In this document: piece by piece, positions 24,601-39,600 of the stretch
Numbering within the stretch: the stretch's first letter is position 1
Layout of the letters: every line of letters starts with the position of its first letter
Assembly (NCBI RefSeq): GCF_949628215.1
Contig: NC_134297.1
Location: forward strand, 2,356,001-2,420,000
Length of the DNA stretch: 64,000 bases
DNA from: Phalacrocorax aristotelis
Lineage: Eukaryota > Chordata > Aves > Suliformes > Phalacrocoracidae
Direction of reading: 5' to 3'
The notes under the pieces: model-generated
Database searches by the model: none
Told to the model about the DNA's origin: nothing
The model's input: only the letters and a program-made list of their open reading frames with translations
Translations under genes and position numbers: made by a program

Positions 24601-27600
24601 CACCTTGCTGTGCTGAGTCCTGCTTCTTAAGTAGAGTGAAAATAAATGAAACGCAGAAAACAGACTGTTTGTTATACTAGCACTGAATTGGACTTGCTTA
24701 GAATGAGGGCTGTGGCTCAGGATCAAATTATTGCTGCTTAGCTACTGCTTAACAGCTGAGCTACAGTTTCTGTCTGCATGCAGGCTTTTAGCCTGTGACA
24801 AACACAGGGTGGGGTACCTTAGTTTGAGCCTATTTTACAACTACTCTCCTTTGTCCTGAGCTGCCCTCACTGTTCTGTGGTCAAGCTGTAGCATGGTAGC
24901 TTGTTAAGTTCTATTAGCTTATGTGTGAGTTTGATTTCTAGAATTGCTCCCAGAGCCTATCACAGAGCACAAAATTCAAACTAGGTTCTGGCTCAGTGTC
25001 TGACAGTGCTTCCAGCTGGTTATCCCCATAGTGCCATGAACTGACTGGGCCACAGTGTTCTTCCCACTTTCGTCAGTCTCTCTCCTACAGCCCATATCCG
25101 CTCAGCTCGAGCACGTGGGATACTTGCAGGAAGGTAAATCCTCTGTCATGGTCTGAAGGCAATTATGTGGGAGCATGTTGCCATCAGTACTGTGCATGGA
25201 GAGTTCTTTAGTGTCCCTCCCCACTCGAAAGACTTGGTTCTGGGTCAGGACTTCTTGTATGCCATGGGGTTGTTCTTTTTCTATGTTGCATTTCTTTCTG
25301 AGACCACCTTGAGTTGTTGTGGATAACAATAATAAAAGCATTTTGCCCTCAGAGGCATTGAGACTGAATGCGTCTGGATGAGTCATCACATTGACCAAGC
25401 GTATTGCTTTTTGCCTGGTGTCTGTGAATTATTCAACTTGCCTGTGTAATGCACTGTTCTCTCACTTTTTTTTTTCTCCTCATCCAGAGAAGAAAATTGG
25501 AGAAGGAGGGGAGGTTCCAGTGCTTAATCTTAAGGGCAATTCAGGTGCACTGCAAAAAACCATGAGAAATTAGCCTTTTGTTTAAAGCTGTGCTTCAGAC
25601 CAGCTGACCTCTTTATTAGCAGAGTCCCTCAGGACACCTCTGGGCCTTTAAGGATGTAGCTAGATTGTGGAAGAAGTGTGGTTCATGAAGTGTCCTTTGT
25701 TTCTGAGTCCCAAGCTACCAAGTGAGAGACCAGACTAGAGAGGGCCATAGTTGATTTCCTTTATTTTCCATAGCAGCAGAAGGGTGACAATATGGTCCCT
25801 GGTACTATCCTTTAAAGATCTGGGACTTGGCTGTGCTGTGCAGCTTAATTGTAGCCAGAGAACACTGGAGGGTGACAGTTTGTATCAGTTTAAGAAGCTT
25901 TCTGTCTCATCCTGGCACCCTCTTTGTTAAAGTGGCTGTTGTTTATAGCAGTGGGAGTGGGGAAGCAGGCTACAGAACCCAGGTCCGGTCCTTTTTTGTA
26001 TAAGGAGAGGTCTTGGTACTCTACAGAAGTAGTTACTAGAGTGGGCTATCCAGTGTTAATCCTGCTGTAAGTCTTTAGAAACCTGTACTGTTGCCTCAGA
26101 AGAGAATCTGGAGATGTCAGGGCTGAGAAGAAATGAAAACCCCCTTTACATGCACTTTTTTCTAGATGTCCGCTGGAAGATTTACAGTGTGATATCCGAA
26201 ACTGCCTCAGGTTTTCCTTAGCAGACATCCCAGTCAGCAGTCCTGATTTCTAGGAAAGGTAGTACGCTTCAGTCCTAAAATGATCTGCTTTCTGCACGTG
26301 TTCAAGATCTGTCACAGTAATTATTTAGAATTGCAGTCCTTAAATATGGAGAGTCACCAACAGTGTCAAGAGAAGCAGGAAGGTATATTTGCTCTATTGC
26401 ACTGTTGCTTACAGATAGCTCTGTTGTGTCCATCACTTCACATGATCTTTCAATCTACCGTATCCCATATTTAGCCTTTCACAGGCTGAGGATTGTGCTT
26501 ATGTGGGACTTGCAGGAATTAAGAGGCAGGTAGAGGGACAGAGAAGGTGAATATCTAATAATTCACACCCTTGAGGCCCCCTACTCCCCAAAATCCAAAT
26601 CTGTAATTGCTATTTGCTTTCAGTGCTAATAGCTAAAGGTTGCCTAAATGAACCTCAGTTGCTTGGACTTGGCCTTAGTAACTCCAACGACATGTTTCTG
26701 ACATTACTAGTGTAGTTTCTAATCATATTTAGCTGTAGGAGCTGCAGAGATTTCAGGTTTTCTTTGCTGGTTTTCAGTTGTCTGATTAATTTCAACATGG
26801 ACCCTATTTAAGTGGCTCTGATTGCAGGAAATTGCTGCAGCATGTGACAAATGTCACAACAGTGCAGTGATTAAAGCCCCCGCTTGTCATTTACTGACTG
26901 ATTGAGCTAATCACACTGAGAGAGTGGCAAATGTATGGAGAGGAACTGGCATTCCTTATTGTTCAGGACTTTAAGCATCCTGAATTAAGAGTCCAAATAA
27001 ATGACAGCTGGACTGGAATTTCTTTCAATTTATATCCTTAGAAGCTTGCAACCAATACCCAAATATGTCATGTTAGGAGGCAGAGTTGGCTTGCTTCTGT
27101 CTGAAGCTACACTGTCAGAACAAATTGAAGTAGGGACATTTTAAATAGTGTTGACTCTAAGGAGGTACCAAAACTAGCATCTGGATTAACTTCAGTGGCA
27201 GAGTGTTTGTTGCAGTGAAGCGTGAATGTCAGCTCTTTTTCTTGTTCCTTTTCAGTAAATTTTCTATTTCTTCCAACATGGAGTGTATATCATCACTCCA
27301 GAATTATAATTATCTCTTATTAACATTGTGTGTTTTTGTGTTACTCCTCTGTTTCTTCTCTGCAATTAGAAATAATTAATTTGGAGTAAAATTTCCTAGT
27401 TTTACAATTTTTCACCTCTACTTTCTTGCTGTGTGGTCTTTCTTAATGCAAGGGCAAGTTGTGTGTTACAGAACTCTGCTGGGCAAGGCTGATTGTAAGA
27501 GTGACCTGTGATTCCTGAGCAGCAGATGTGATGTTGACTGTGGCCCAGTGAAAAAGGAATGAGAAAAATAGTTGCTGAAAAGAAAGACAATGAAGTTTCT

Positions 27601-30600
27601 TGGGCAGACTTGATTGTGAGAACGCTGGTGCAGCTGTATGGCTATTGACTAACTCTCATGGCACTGTTATGGCAGTTGTATGGGTGAGAGGCGGCACCAT
27701 GAGACTGCTTTGAGATGGCTCAGACCCATTCCATGGGCTTGCATCCTATGTCCAGCTGCAAGATCTTCTGTCCACACCCTTTCCATTCTTTGGTTCCAAC
27801 AGGTGTGCAACACGGAGAATTGATGTCTGCTGCTGATTATCTCAGTCTGTGTCAGGCAGAGAAGGGACAAAGCTGCTGTCACATCTAGATCTCATACATG
27901 CTTGCATTTAAAAACTGTTTCCTTTTCTCATCCTTTAGGTACGGAACCCTGGTCCTTCTATTTCATCAACGGCTTTCTGAATTTCAACGTGGCATTTATC
28001 TTAGCACTGCTTGTGCTGCCACTGACTTGTCTCATGGAGTGTCTGCTTCAGAAATTTCATGGTGAGTGCAAGACAGCTGTGAGAACCAAGCACAGACAGC
28101 CCAGATCTCAGCCTTGTTACTGAAGGGAGAGCTTGCTTGCCAAAGAGCAGCTTTCCCTTATTGGAAGTGAAACTAGGTTCAGGGAGTGTCTTTGGTGTAA
28201 TAGGAAAGTTCCTAGAGCTCAATACTAAGTTCAGTATTGATCGCACAATGGAGTTGCTGTGTAGAAAGGACTTGCAGTGAGATGCATCTACTTATGTGCT
28301 GTCTGCAAAAGGGCAGGAACATGTTTTTCTCTGAAAGGACGATTCCTCTGTGTTCCCTCCATGTCAAGAACAATCAAGGCTGAACTACCCATACCCAGGG
28401 TAAGCTTAACAAGTTGTATGGTATATAACCTTCAGCCAGACATGCAACTGCATTAGAAATAGCCCTGTCAGAAATCTTAAGGGGGAAGTAAACGATGTAC
28501 CCATTGTTGTTTCCATCTTATCTGCAGCTGGAAATGGTAGCATTTAGGAGTTATTTGGGGAACCTTTGGCTGGCTCTTCCATTGTTACTCTTTCATACCG
28601 CTGCCATATGTTTTCTGCAGCAGCTTAAGAGAGCAGAGTTATTATTTCCTTTTAGCTTGTTGGGGATGAGCATACAAAGACGCATCCTGTGGTCTCTGCT
28701 GGTGCCGTCCGTGTTGGGATTGAACCTGGACTTCCTGTGCACTATGAAAGGCACTCTTCAACTCACAGGACGGAGACCTGGCAGGACAGTCTTGCTTTGG
28801 GAAGTGTCCCCATAGGTGTGGATATATTAAGAGTAGAGAAAGGAGGAACCAGAATATTCCCTACTTCACATTGGGCTTTCTCTTAAATCAGAGATTCTCT
28901 TACATCTCTGACATCAGTTTAAACATGTGACATTCAGCAGGTGACTCTAGGGATGGAAAAGTTGTTGAGGAAGCGTGACTTCTTCTCTGCTGTTTTCCTA
29001 AGGAAGATTCATTAAGCAGCAGCAGCAGCCTCCAGATTCATCAGTCCAGTTAGTGCTTTGCTCTGTTGTGTTCTTTTTTTAACTGAGTGCAAGAAACAAT
29101 AACGTCATAATCCTTGCTGAAAATATTTTAATGTGTATTTGCTTATATCTGTTCCTTGGATATGACTGACATACTGTCAGAAGCATACAGTAGAAGCTCA
29201 GTAGGAGAATCTGTAAATGCAAGATTTCCCGCTGTTCACTTGGTGTTCTTGTACATAACAGCAGGAGCAATTCTGCCAGGTGCTTTGTTCTTATTGTCTG
29301 TGAAATGCTGTTAGCTTAATTGCTTAACTCTGCTCTTGGGAGTAGCAAGGGGGCAGAGAAGGGACTGCAGATTGTCAGGCACTGTAGAACCCTCCTCAGT
29401 GTGACTACAGTTCAGAGTAATTGTTGTTATTTTTGAATCAGTTATTTCCTCTGTTAAGCAGAAGGTGCCTGAGAGACCTCTCACGCTGTTATTTTTGTAA
29501 TGAAGCAATGAAGGTTGTGGAAACTTCAGTTGCTTAACAACCATTTGTAAGTGGAAGGGTAGGTCCAAATGAGATCCTTTATGATCTTTGTATGTATAGC
29601 ATAATACACAGCAGGAATTCTAGTAGTTTTGACTAATGGTTTAGATGTCAGTTCTTGATGGATTTTGTGCCTTGCTTGGATTCAGTAATGTAGTCTCTTA
29701 TCCTCTGCTTTTGGTCTTCTAAAGTCTGTTGAAATTGTTGGTATTGTAGGAATCTACAAAAATTCTCTAATAAAGTCTCTACTGTCTGTTTGGACGTGTT
29801 ACCTGGATTTTGGCAACATGGCTGCTCAGAACATGCTGTGTTTGTGTCTGAAGGCAATGGTTTGGGTCTGAAGAATCACAGAATAGTGGGGGTTGGAAGG
29901 ACCTCTGGAGATCATCTCATCCAAACAACGCCCTTGCTTGAGCAGGCACACCTAGAGCAGGGTACACAGGACCATGTCCAGGCAGGTTTTGAATATTTCC
30001 AGAGGAAGAGACTCCACAGCCTCTCTGCGCAGCCTGTGCCACTGCTCCGGCACCCTGAAAGTGAAGAATTGTTTCCTCATATGCAGGTGGAACTTCCTCT
30101 GTTCCAACTTGTGCCCATTGCCCCTTGGCCTGTTGTTGGGCACCACTGAAAAGAGTCCGGCCCCATCCTCCTGACACCCACCCTTTAGCTATTTATAAGC
30201 ATTGGTAAGTTCCCCCCTCAGTCTTCTCTTCTCCAGGCTGAACAAACCCAGGTGTCTCAGTCTTTCCTCATAAGAGAGATGCTCCCGTTACCTGATCATC
30301 TTAGTAGCTCTCTGCTAAACTCTCCCCAGTAGTTCCCAGTCTTTCTTGAACTGGGGGGCCCAGAACTGAACGCAGCACTCCAGATGTGGCCTCGCTAAGG
30401 CAGAGTAGAGGGGGAGGGTAACCTCCCTTGACTTCCTGGACAAACTCCTTTTTAACGCACCCCAGGACACCGTTGGCCTTCTTGCCCCCAAGGGCACGTT
30501 GCTGGCTCATGGTCAACTTGCTGCCCACCAGCACTGCCAGGGCCTTCTCAGCAGAGTTGCTTTCCAGCAGGTCACCCCCAGCCTGTACTGGTGTGGGGGT

Positions 30601-33600
30601 TGTTCGTCCCCAGGGGCAGGACCTTACAATGGCTTTTTTTTTGAATTTCAAGAGATTCCCCATGGCCCAGCTCTCTAGCCTGTTCAGGTTTCCCTGAATG
30701 GCAGCACAACCTTCTGGTGTGTCAGCTACTCCTCCCAGTTTTGTACCAAAAGAATGGGCTTTTGAATGTGAGATATGATTGGGCCAGATGGGGAATAGGA
30801 TAAATCTCTCATTCTTACATTACTGCTTTGCTGAGTGTTTGTTTCTTTCAGTTCAGAATCTGGGCCGCCCCTACTGGCTGACACTAGCTCCTATGTACAT
30901 TTGGATCATGATTTTCTTCAGTCAGCCCCACAAAGAAGAGAGGTTTCTTTTTCCCATCTATCCCCTCATCTGTCTCTGTGGTGCTGTGGCTCTGTCTGCT
31001 CTTCAGGTAAGTTTTAGTGGAACATATGTTTCTAATGAGCTCATACCTATAGAAAGCATAACTGCTAGTTGACTTCTTTAACACTGTTTCCCAAAGTTTG
31101 GAACATCTGCAGAATATCTGTGTCTGTGACACAATCTACAGTGATTACACAGTTCAGGAGTGTCCTATGCATAACTTACCATCATTGTCTTTAATCTGTT
31201 AGCTGGTACCATTTTCATTTTTGAACTGTGTTTCATGGATAGGTGTTGAGGATCTGGAAGCAAAATGACCAGCCGTTCTAAAACTGAATTGCATGTGTGT
31301 GTTGCTGATTTTAGAAGTTAAACCATAATCTTCCTGTACAGGTTGTTTTAGAGTATGTGGAAAACTATTAGCCCTCTGTAAGATGTGACATAAAAGCAAA
31401 AATATTTGGGATTTACCTCCTGAGTGTCATACAGAATGAACTCATCAATTAATCTTGGACTTCAGTGCAGACTGCTTAACAGCCCAGCAAAAAAAGATCA
31501 AATTTCATGGCATTATAAGGTGATCACATTAGGAGCTTGTCCCAGATTGTGTGAAGTGATAACTGGTTGAGAATATTTCCTTGCCCCTAATTATTTCATG
31601 ATGACTTTGAGTTGTTCTCCCATCCCAAGTGGGAATTTCTGGTGAGGAGCAGTTGTGTGGTAGTGCTGATACAACACAATGTCCAAGAGATGTTATGAGG
31701 ATTAGTAACTTGCTTATTGCATTGTGCCTCCTTTGTCTGCTGTTAAGCAAGCTTTAGTGGGTAGGAGAGTGTGTGTGTAGGAAATGCATTTTGTTATATC
31801 TTAGTAGGAATCCTTCACTGATTTGAAAGGGGAAAAGTGATCTTGTTTAGGCATCAGGAAATTGCATTGGACGTTGGGAAGAGCCAAAATTGGATATTTA
31901 GTAAATATCACCTGAAACACTTCAGAGTAAAGCACTAGTATAGATTGATACAAACCTTCCCAAAGCTCAAAATCATTAATCTTTCTTCTGTTTAAGAGGC
32001 GCAGGAATGCAGTCACTAATCCCTGTTAGAGCCTGTTCCAGTTGTTTGGCCTCATTCTGCTGTTACTCCTCTGCCCTGCGATGTACCACTGCTGGCTGTT
32101 CCTGTCCTGGGCTCTCCCTCAGCATTGCCCACACCCCTTGAATCACTCACTTCCCCTGGTCGGTTGCTGTTCTGACTGTTACCTCCCATCACTGCTGAAG
32201 CCTTGCATGCTTAGCTGGAGCACCTCAGCTGAGTTTCAGTCCTTGCATTTGTACATGACCAAGCTCTGCAATGTCAGCAATTTTATGGCTCTGGCTGAGA
32301 ATTGCTAAGTGCTGTCAGAACATTCATCAGAGGGCCATGGTTTAGGACCTTTGCCAAATATGGCTTCAGGAAAATCTAGTGTATATTTCTGTCCTGCATA
32401 TTTTAACACTGACATTTTGTCCAGTATTCAGTATCCAGCTGAGAATTTTAAACAGATTGCCCACGAGTAGTAGAAGCTTGTCAGAACCTATTCCTCCAAA
32501 CCACATGGATCTGGGTGTTATGAGAAAAATGCAAACAAGTCAAGAGGAACAGAAACCAGATTAGGATAGGAGATGAATAATTACTCCTGCAGAAAGGCAG
32601 AGCAGGAGGGGAGGGAGCAAGGCCAGTATTGGATATAGTTCCTCCTGTGTGTTCCCAGGAAGGCTTTTAAATTAGGAAAACCAAAAGGGATTTTCTTTTA
32701 ACAGTTTCAGAGTGGCTTGTGTTTCAAGGTGCCTGCAGAATGTGCTGTGTGTTCTTTTGTCCACTGCAAAGCTGTAGTTTGTGCGGATAGGGTAAACAAC
32801 CATAGGTCACTTAGTAAATCTGGGTCATGGAACTTTGTTAGAGAGGAAGTTGGAGAGAACTGAACAGAAGAGAAGGAACTTCTGTTAGAGAAGTCTGTCC
32901 AGCATTGAAAATGAGGTCTGTCTGTCTAGGGAAGTTCTACAGAAGTGTCTGAAAGGGACAGTTGGTGCTGGTTCACCTGGGAATAACCAAGCTGGAGCCC
33001 TGGTAGAGAGGACTTTATAGCCTTCTGAAGGAAAAGAGCTGAAAATGTCTTTAAATAACCTAGATTATTGGTTAAGAATTGTGACTGAACCATGTGAGTT
33101 TCTCTGCGTTTTTTTCTGGGTCAGAATGAAAAAATGAAGACCAAAGATCTGGTGGGAGATGTAGGCACTACTATAAGGACCTTAGGAAAAAAAAGAGTTG
33201 TGCTAAACATAGCAGAATTTGAGTAATTTTACATTGTCTTTTTTTTTTTTTAATCTTTCCTCAGAAATGTTACCACTTCATATTTCAGCGCTACCGCCTG
33301 GAACACTACACAGTCTCCTCCAACTGGCTGGCTCTGGGGACTGTCTTTCTCTTTGGCCTTTTGTCATTGTCACGCTCTGTTGCCTTATTCAGAGGTTGGT
33401 GCTTTAGACTTGTTCTGTGCTTTCCTGGTTATTGGTCTTGGCAAGTCTTAAGGCCTGGCAAACTTGTGTTGCTTTGATATAGCAGCACAGTAGAAATAAG
33501 GAACATTGAAAGTTTGGATGTCATTGTTGCAGGGAAAGGAATAAGTTCTAATGGCCACCCTTAATAAATGTTTATATATGTGTGTATGCATGTTTATGCA

Positions 33601-36600
33601 TATATGTATGAACATATGTATGTTATCCATGTATCACTAGAATTACATCAGTTAAAAATATGCTGCCCTTCACCTTCAGCCAGTACAACTCTACTGATAT
33701 AAAATCTGTACTTAGACGCATATTAAAGCAGGTACTTTAACTTTCAAACATACGATCCCACTGGAAGAAGCATTTTCCCATGTAAAATCTGTGATCAGTT
33801 GCATGCGTCCTTAATGGGGATGGATTAGATACGGTTCTTAAATACTTTCTTGAATCAGAGCCGTGCAGTAAACCTTCCCACCACATAGTAAATTCCCAAT
33901 TGACAATCAGGACAGGAGAATGTGAATAAAGGTGGTAGGGTACAAGCACTTCTAAAAGGAGCGGGAGTTTTGGAATCCAGCCACTTTTTAGCATAGACCA
34001 ATTCATTTTTATTCAAGAAGTTATCCGTTAAAAAGTTATGTATGAACAATTTTTTGTAGTCTTTCAGAAGCAGTCATGTAAATATCACCTATTTCTTAGC
34101 CTTATTTACAACTTTCTTCCTTCCATAGGCTACCATGGGCCCCTGGACCTGTACCCAGAATTTCACAGGATTGCTACTGACCCAAGTATTCACACTGTGC
34201 CAGAGGGGAGACCGGTTAATGTCTGTGTGGGAAAGGAGTGGCACAGATTTCCAAGCAGCTTTCTCCTGCCAGATAAGTAAGTTGTTTAACGTAAGGAGTA
34301 CAATTTGATGGGATTCATAAGGAGGGACACTTCTCATAAGTAGTATTTATGGGAGTAACCTTCAAGACCTTGTATCTCTGTTGACTGTTGACACCTGCAC
34401 ATCCAAAACAAAGGATTCTGAAGTTTGTTGTCAGCAGATTATGCTGGCTGCAAGCTAATGAAAATTTGTAGTGTGACTGCTCCTCTACCAGGGCTGTCTA
34501 CCTTCAGGAATGAAATGTCCTTTATGCTTTTGGTTTTCTCCACACAAAATGTTACTAGCTCCTGCATTTTATTGCTGGGCTTTCTGACACTGTTCTCTGC
34601 AGTTGGCAGCTCCAGTTCATCCTGTCAGAATTCAGGGGCCAGTTACCAAAACCATTTGCCAAGGGACCAATGGCCACACGGATCATTCCCGCTGACATGA
34701 ATGACCAAAACAAGGAAGAGCCATCTCGATATGTAAGGATTATATTCCTGTTTTCTTTTCCTTACCTTACTATATCATTTGTATTAATATAATGCCTATG
34801 ATTGGGTGTCCCCATTTTGTTTCATGGGGACCGTACAAGTTACAGAACGAAAAATGGGCTCTCTACAGCACTTGGAAATTTCCCCATTTATGTGAGTGGT
34901 TTCTGTTTGCATTTCATCTGTCTGTTTTTCATTTAAAGACATAATAATAAAAAGAAACAGAAGAAGTAGTAATTCCTAGTTATTGCAATTTTGGGTTTAG
35001 AATAATGTGTTACTGTGATCACAGGAAAGTGAACTGAATGAGTAGTTTTAAATTTTCCTTTGTACTTTTCTTTCTTTTTAAATATAAATATATTAATCAT
35101 ATTTGCAACTGAGGAGGAACTTAATTTGGAACTTCACTGAAACAATTGCATCAGTGATTTCAATGTGAATCTGTTAAGATAATGTATACTGTTTACTTTT
35201 CCTGGTTGTATTGTGTTACGTAAACAAAACCAGTGCACATATATGAATATTTTAAAATTATTGGCAGCTAACTTCTTTAAAATCATTTAGCAGGGTAAAT
35301 TGTAGCAGTGCACTATGTATTCTTTGCAGTGCACTAAATATTTAGTCATCCTTTCTTTTTTGTCCTAAGGGTTGAACGAGAGGAACTGCCAAGAAATGCA
35401 TAGTCCTTTCTTTATTGTCTCTTAGCACCTTGGAGGATAGCTTTGGTATGTCCATCAGTATATAGGAAGCAGTCACGTGTAATGGAGCAGGTGTCTGGTT
35501 TAGATGAGCGGGTCTATCCTTGCTGAAGACAGTAGACATATGCTTGTTTATGTGGCTCATGACTTTGGCCTGTTAGACATTGTGCATGCACTTGTGATCT
35601 GCTTGCAGAAGTGGATGGAAAGCAGTACTATAACACAGGAGCAAACTGGGTAAAAGCAGGGGTCAGTCTTCTGGGTTAAAGCTCTCTTATTTTGAGCCTC
35701 ATTATGTAGTTACTGGAAATGGGAAGGAGGCATGCTCTCACCTGAAAGAAGCTGTCTGTTGTAGTGCATTTAATTTATGAAATCTTTTACTGTGGCATAT
35801 TTTTAGCACAGACAGCTGGCTGGTGCACAGCTTGTGACTAATGGAGTAAACCACACTTTAGTTTCATGGTTGTTTCTTAATGTCACCCTACATTTTTGTC
35901 ATTTCTCATGCAAGCAAAAGGGCCTAGGACATTAGAAATTAGCTACTAAATGTGACTTTTAAGTGGGGTTTTAAAACTTCTGATTGGCTAATAATACCGA
36001 GAGAACAAGATCTTTTCACAAGTTTAGTGAGCTTATGAGTGCAAGCATACCCAGATTTAAAAAAAAAAAAAGTTAGCAAGCACTTGAAAGGACCATCATA
36101 GTAAATAAATCTACATAGCATGAGTCTGTTGGTCAGTCCAAGGGGAGAAAATAAATGGTTCAAAAGGATTATCTGAGCCATGGAGAGCTTAAAACCAATT
36201 AATGGGTGCAGAAATGGGACTGATCTGTTTCATGTGTAAGTATCTATTACTGCTCTGCTTGAAAAATAAAGAGTAAATCTCAGTGTTTCTGTTGCTATGA
36301 GACACTTGAGGAAAAGATTGATTTGATCATCTTGTTTTGCAATTCTTCCTTCCTTAATCATGTTGAACAGCACTTAACTTGTACTTGTCCTACGGTGAGA
36401 CGCATTTGTCTCTGAAACTGCTAAGAAAGAGATAAGGAGTATTATCTCTTACAAAGATGTATCCAAGCAGGAACAGCAGATGAGGCCTAAAATCTGAAAC
36501 TATTAAAAACTTCTGACTGCAGAGGAAGATTTTTTTTTTAGCCACTTTATTTTCACTTCATTTCCAATTTCCTTTAGCTCTGTTTTGAACCGAGGAACCA

Positions 36601-39600
36601 CCTGAAGCTTGGCCTCATTTTTTAAATATGTGTTTGAGTCAGCAGTAGAAACATCTCTGGTTTTGCTTGAAACAGTTGAACTTATCTGTGATAAACCAGA
36701 CAAGCTCCTGTTGTGCCCTACGTCGCCAGGCTAACATCCATCCGGATTACAGTGAGAGACACGTGGCTGCAGCAGTACAGCAGCAGCCTGTGCCCTTAGC
36801 TTCATCTCTATACTACACTGTGCCCACTACTGTTATTCAGGATGTCATCAAATGTAGTTCACCACTTAGCATAGCAGTTGCATCAAATAAAAAAGGAGTG
36901 GGAGGAGGAAAAGGAAAGGAGAACAGAAGAGGATAGGATGTACTTTAGAAATTCCGTGCAGCTCTGTTCACTAAGACTGACTTCTTCCTACAGAGAAACA
37001 TTTCAAGGTCTGTATACCACCAAAGTCTTGTGTAAATCCCCAAATAAATGTATAGGTCCTGTGTTGACTCTCTGACCTGGGTGAATATTATGCTTAGCTT
37101 CAGTGTAACTTGGAAGAATGCACTGTGCTCTACTTGGAATAGTAGAACGGAAATCTTTCACCTGGCAGATAATTCATATGCATTGGAAGTGCCAGCCCTT
37201 TTAGGGGAGCATTTAGAATGAGAAAAGCGAGATCAGTGTTAGTGCTTGCAACAGTAACTTGACTTTCTCTGAATGATTCTACAGCACTTATGGAAAACCT
37301 TGGTTAGTGGTTTGGGAGTCTTTCTGCTAATGAGCCAGAACCTCTCTCACGGTCTGGAATGTTCTTCTACACAGTGCAAGAACTGTATTGAACACTCTGC
37401 TCAGCTGAGTTTCCTACAGTGTCATTTCATTTGCCACTCAGTTGTGATGCCACAGAGCCATCTGGTATCTTCCTAATTAAATTGTTTTCAGCCTAAATTG
37501 TTACAAAAAAACCCCAATGGTGCTTCAGAAAAGTGAATTTGTGCATGTCCAAGGAAGTTTGCAATAAAATTTTGTGGGAGAGCAAACTGAAATGTGGGAT
37601 ACATGAAGGAAGTGTTTGAGGGAGTAAAAAAGAAAAAGACATAGTCATCCTGGGGAATCTCAGTTGCCTGCATATAAGGTAACTGATGGGTGGAGGCCTT
37701 TGCTAACCTGTCTTAAGGGGCCTTAGCTTTTCATTTGACTACTCCAGCTATAGCTGCCTTGCCTTTTTCTTCACCTTTTCAATGTTGCAAACTTCCGTGG
37801 TGGCTCTAAGGAAATTTGTTTCCTCATTAAAACACCTGGTCATCACACGTTACCTCTTTCTTCTGACTTGATGAAATGTACACACCGTTGTGTAATCAGC
37901 AAGACACAATTGTATATGCTGTGTTCTGCCCTTGGTAATTAAAGGGAAAACTGCCACTTGGAAGAGCTGGCCTCTGAAAGGGTGCATATAGACTTCTCAT
38001 GAATCACAGAATGGTAGGGGTTGGAAGGGACCTCTGGAGATCATTTTTTCCAACCCCCCTGCTTGAGCAGGTACACCTAGAGCAGGGGGCACAGGACCGT
38101 GTCCAGGCAGGTTTTGAAGGTCAGTGAAACGAAATGGACCAGAACTTGTTGTAGTTGCTCCCCAAACTTTATCATGTTCCTTCCATCAGGCACATAAATT
38201 ATTAATGTGAGTCCTCCTCCTGATAGGGTCCCTAGTCTTTCCTGCCAGCCCCTGTTGCAAAAAAAAAAAAAAAAAAGGAAGTAAATCTGGAGGGGTCTTT
38301 TATTTTACAAAGGTCAGTGATGGTCTGGCCTTGCAAGAACTTCCCCGTAGCTCTCACATCGATAAGTTTGTGTATGAAAAAGACAAGACTGTAATCTACA
38401 TTCTGTTCAGAGATCCTGAGGGATGAATGAGGACTAAGAGCTGAGGGAGAATTTTTGTTGATGGGATCTGATTATGGTACTCTGTGATGTTGGGGCCATG
38501 GAGCCTGTTTCCAGACAATAATTCAGCACGATGATTTGGTTTTGTTGCTGTCTTCAGAAAAAAACTTGTAACCAGTTTACACCAAGACGTATGCTGGGAA
38601 GTTCTTAGCCCTGGCACAAAATTTCCTTACTGGTCAATTTGTCTCCTCATGAATTTCCTTCCTGAAAGTGCAGTGGATTGCTCAGTGGAAGGTGTCCTTG
38701 TTTATACCTGGGAGGGGGAAGGAAGAATGTTTAGAAGCATGCACCTGTCCTCCTGTTCATGCAGTTGGGAGGTCAAACACAGGCTTGGCAGCAGCATGAC
38801 GTTTGGAAGGAGCTGATTGGACCTTTTATTTGCTGGCCAGTTTCCTTGGTGTTTGCTTATCTAACAGGGCTAGGATTAGATGGCACAAGAAGGCCTGGCA
38901 CTCTGATAACCCTGTCCTGCTGGATGCAGGGATCGGTGGCAGCTGTCAACTGAGATATCACAGTTGAGAACTTGGTATTTTTCCTAAATTCCCATGTTAA
39001 GTCTCTTCCTTTTCACCCTTGTATTCCACCTGGGTGAAACACCTGCAAAACTAATGAGACTCATGTTACAATCTGCAAATATTTATTGATCAGAAGTTAT
39101 GCCTTGTCTTCTGTTCCACTTAACCTGAGGAAAGACTCTGGTGATGTAATTTTTAAAAATCTAAATACAAGTATTCTTGTTCCCTGATGTCTCCCAGATC
39201 AGAATATCTAGATTATTGAAGGAACGCACCAATAATTACTAGGATGTGCTGTACTTCACTGGTGTCTTTTCTCCGAAATTTCAAAATACTGTACTACATT
39301 TTAATGTACAATGTTCTAATAACATATCGGAGGTAGAGGTGGGAATCATTAGTCCCCTTTGGCAGTTGGGAATACTGGAGTGGCACAAGGGTGGCTTGCA
39401 GACCAACAGAGCCAGAAAAAGCACCCAAGAATTCTCTGTGTTCTGTGTTTGCAGAAAGAAATAGTGGAGATAGAACTTTCAGATTAATCTGGTTTGAAGT
39501 GGCATAAGGGCATAAGATAGTTACAGGCATCAGTTCTGTTGACTTCTAGTGCCTCTCAGGTCACTACTGTGAGCTTTTGCTGGAAAACTCTCCCAGTGCC

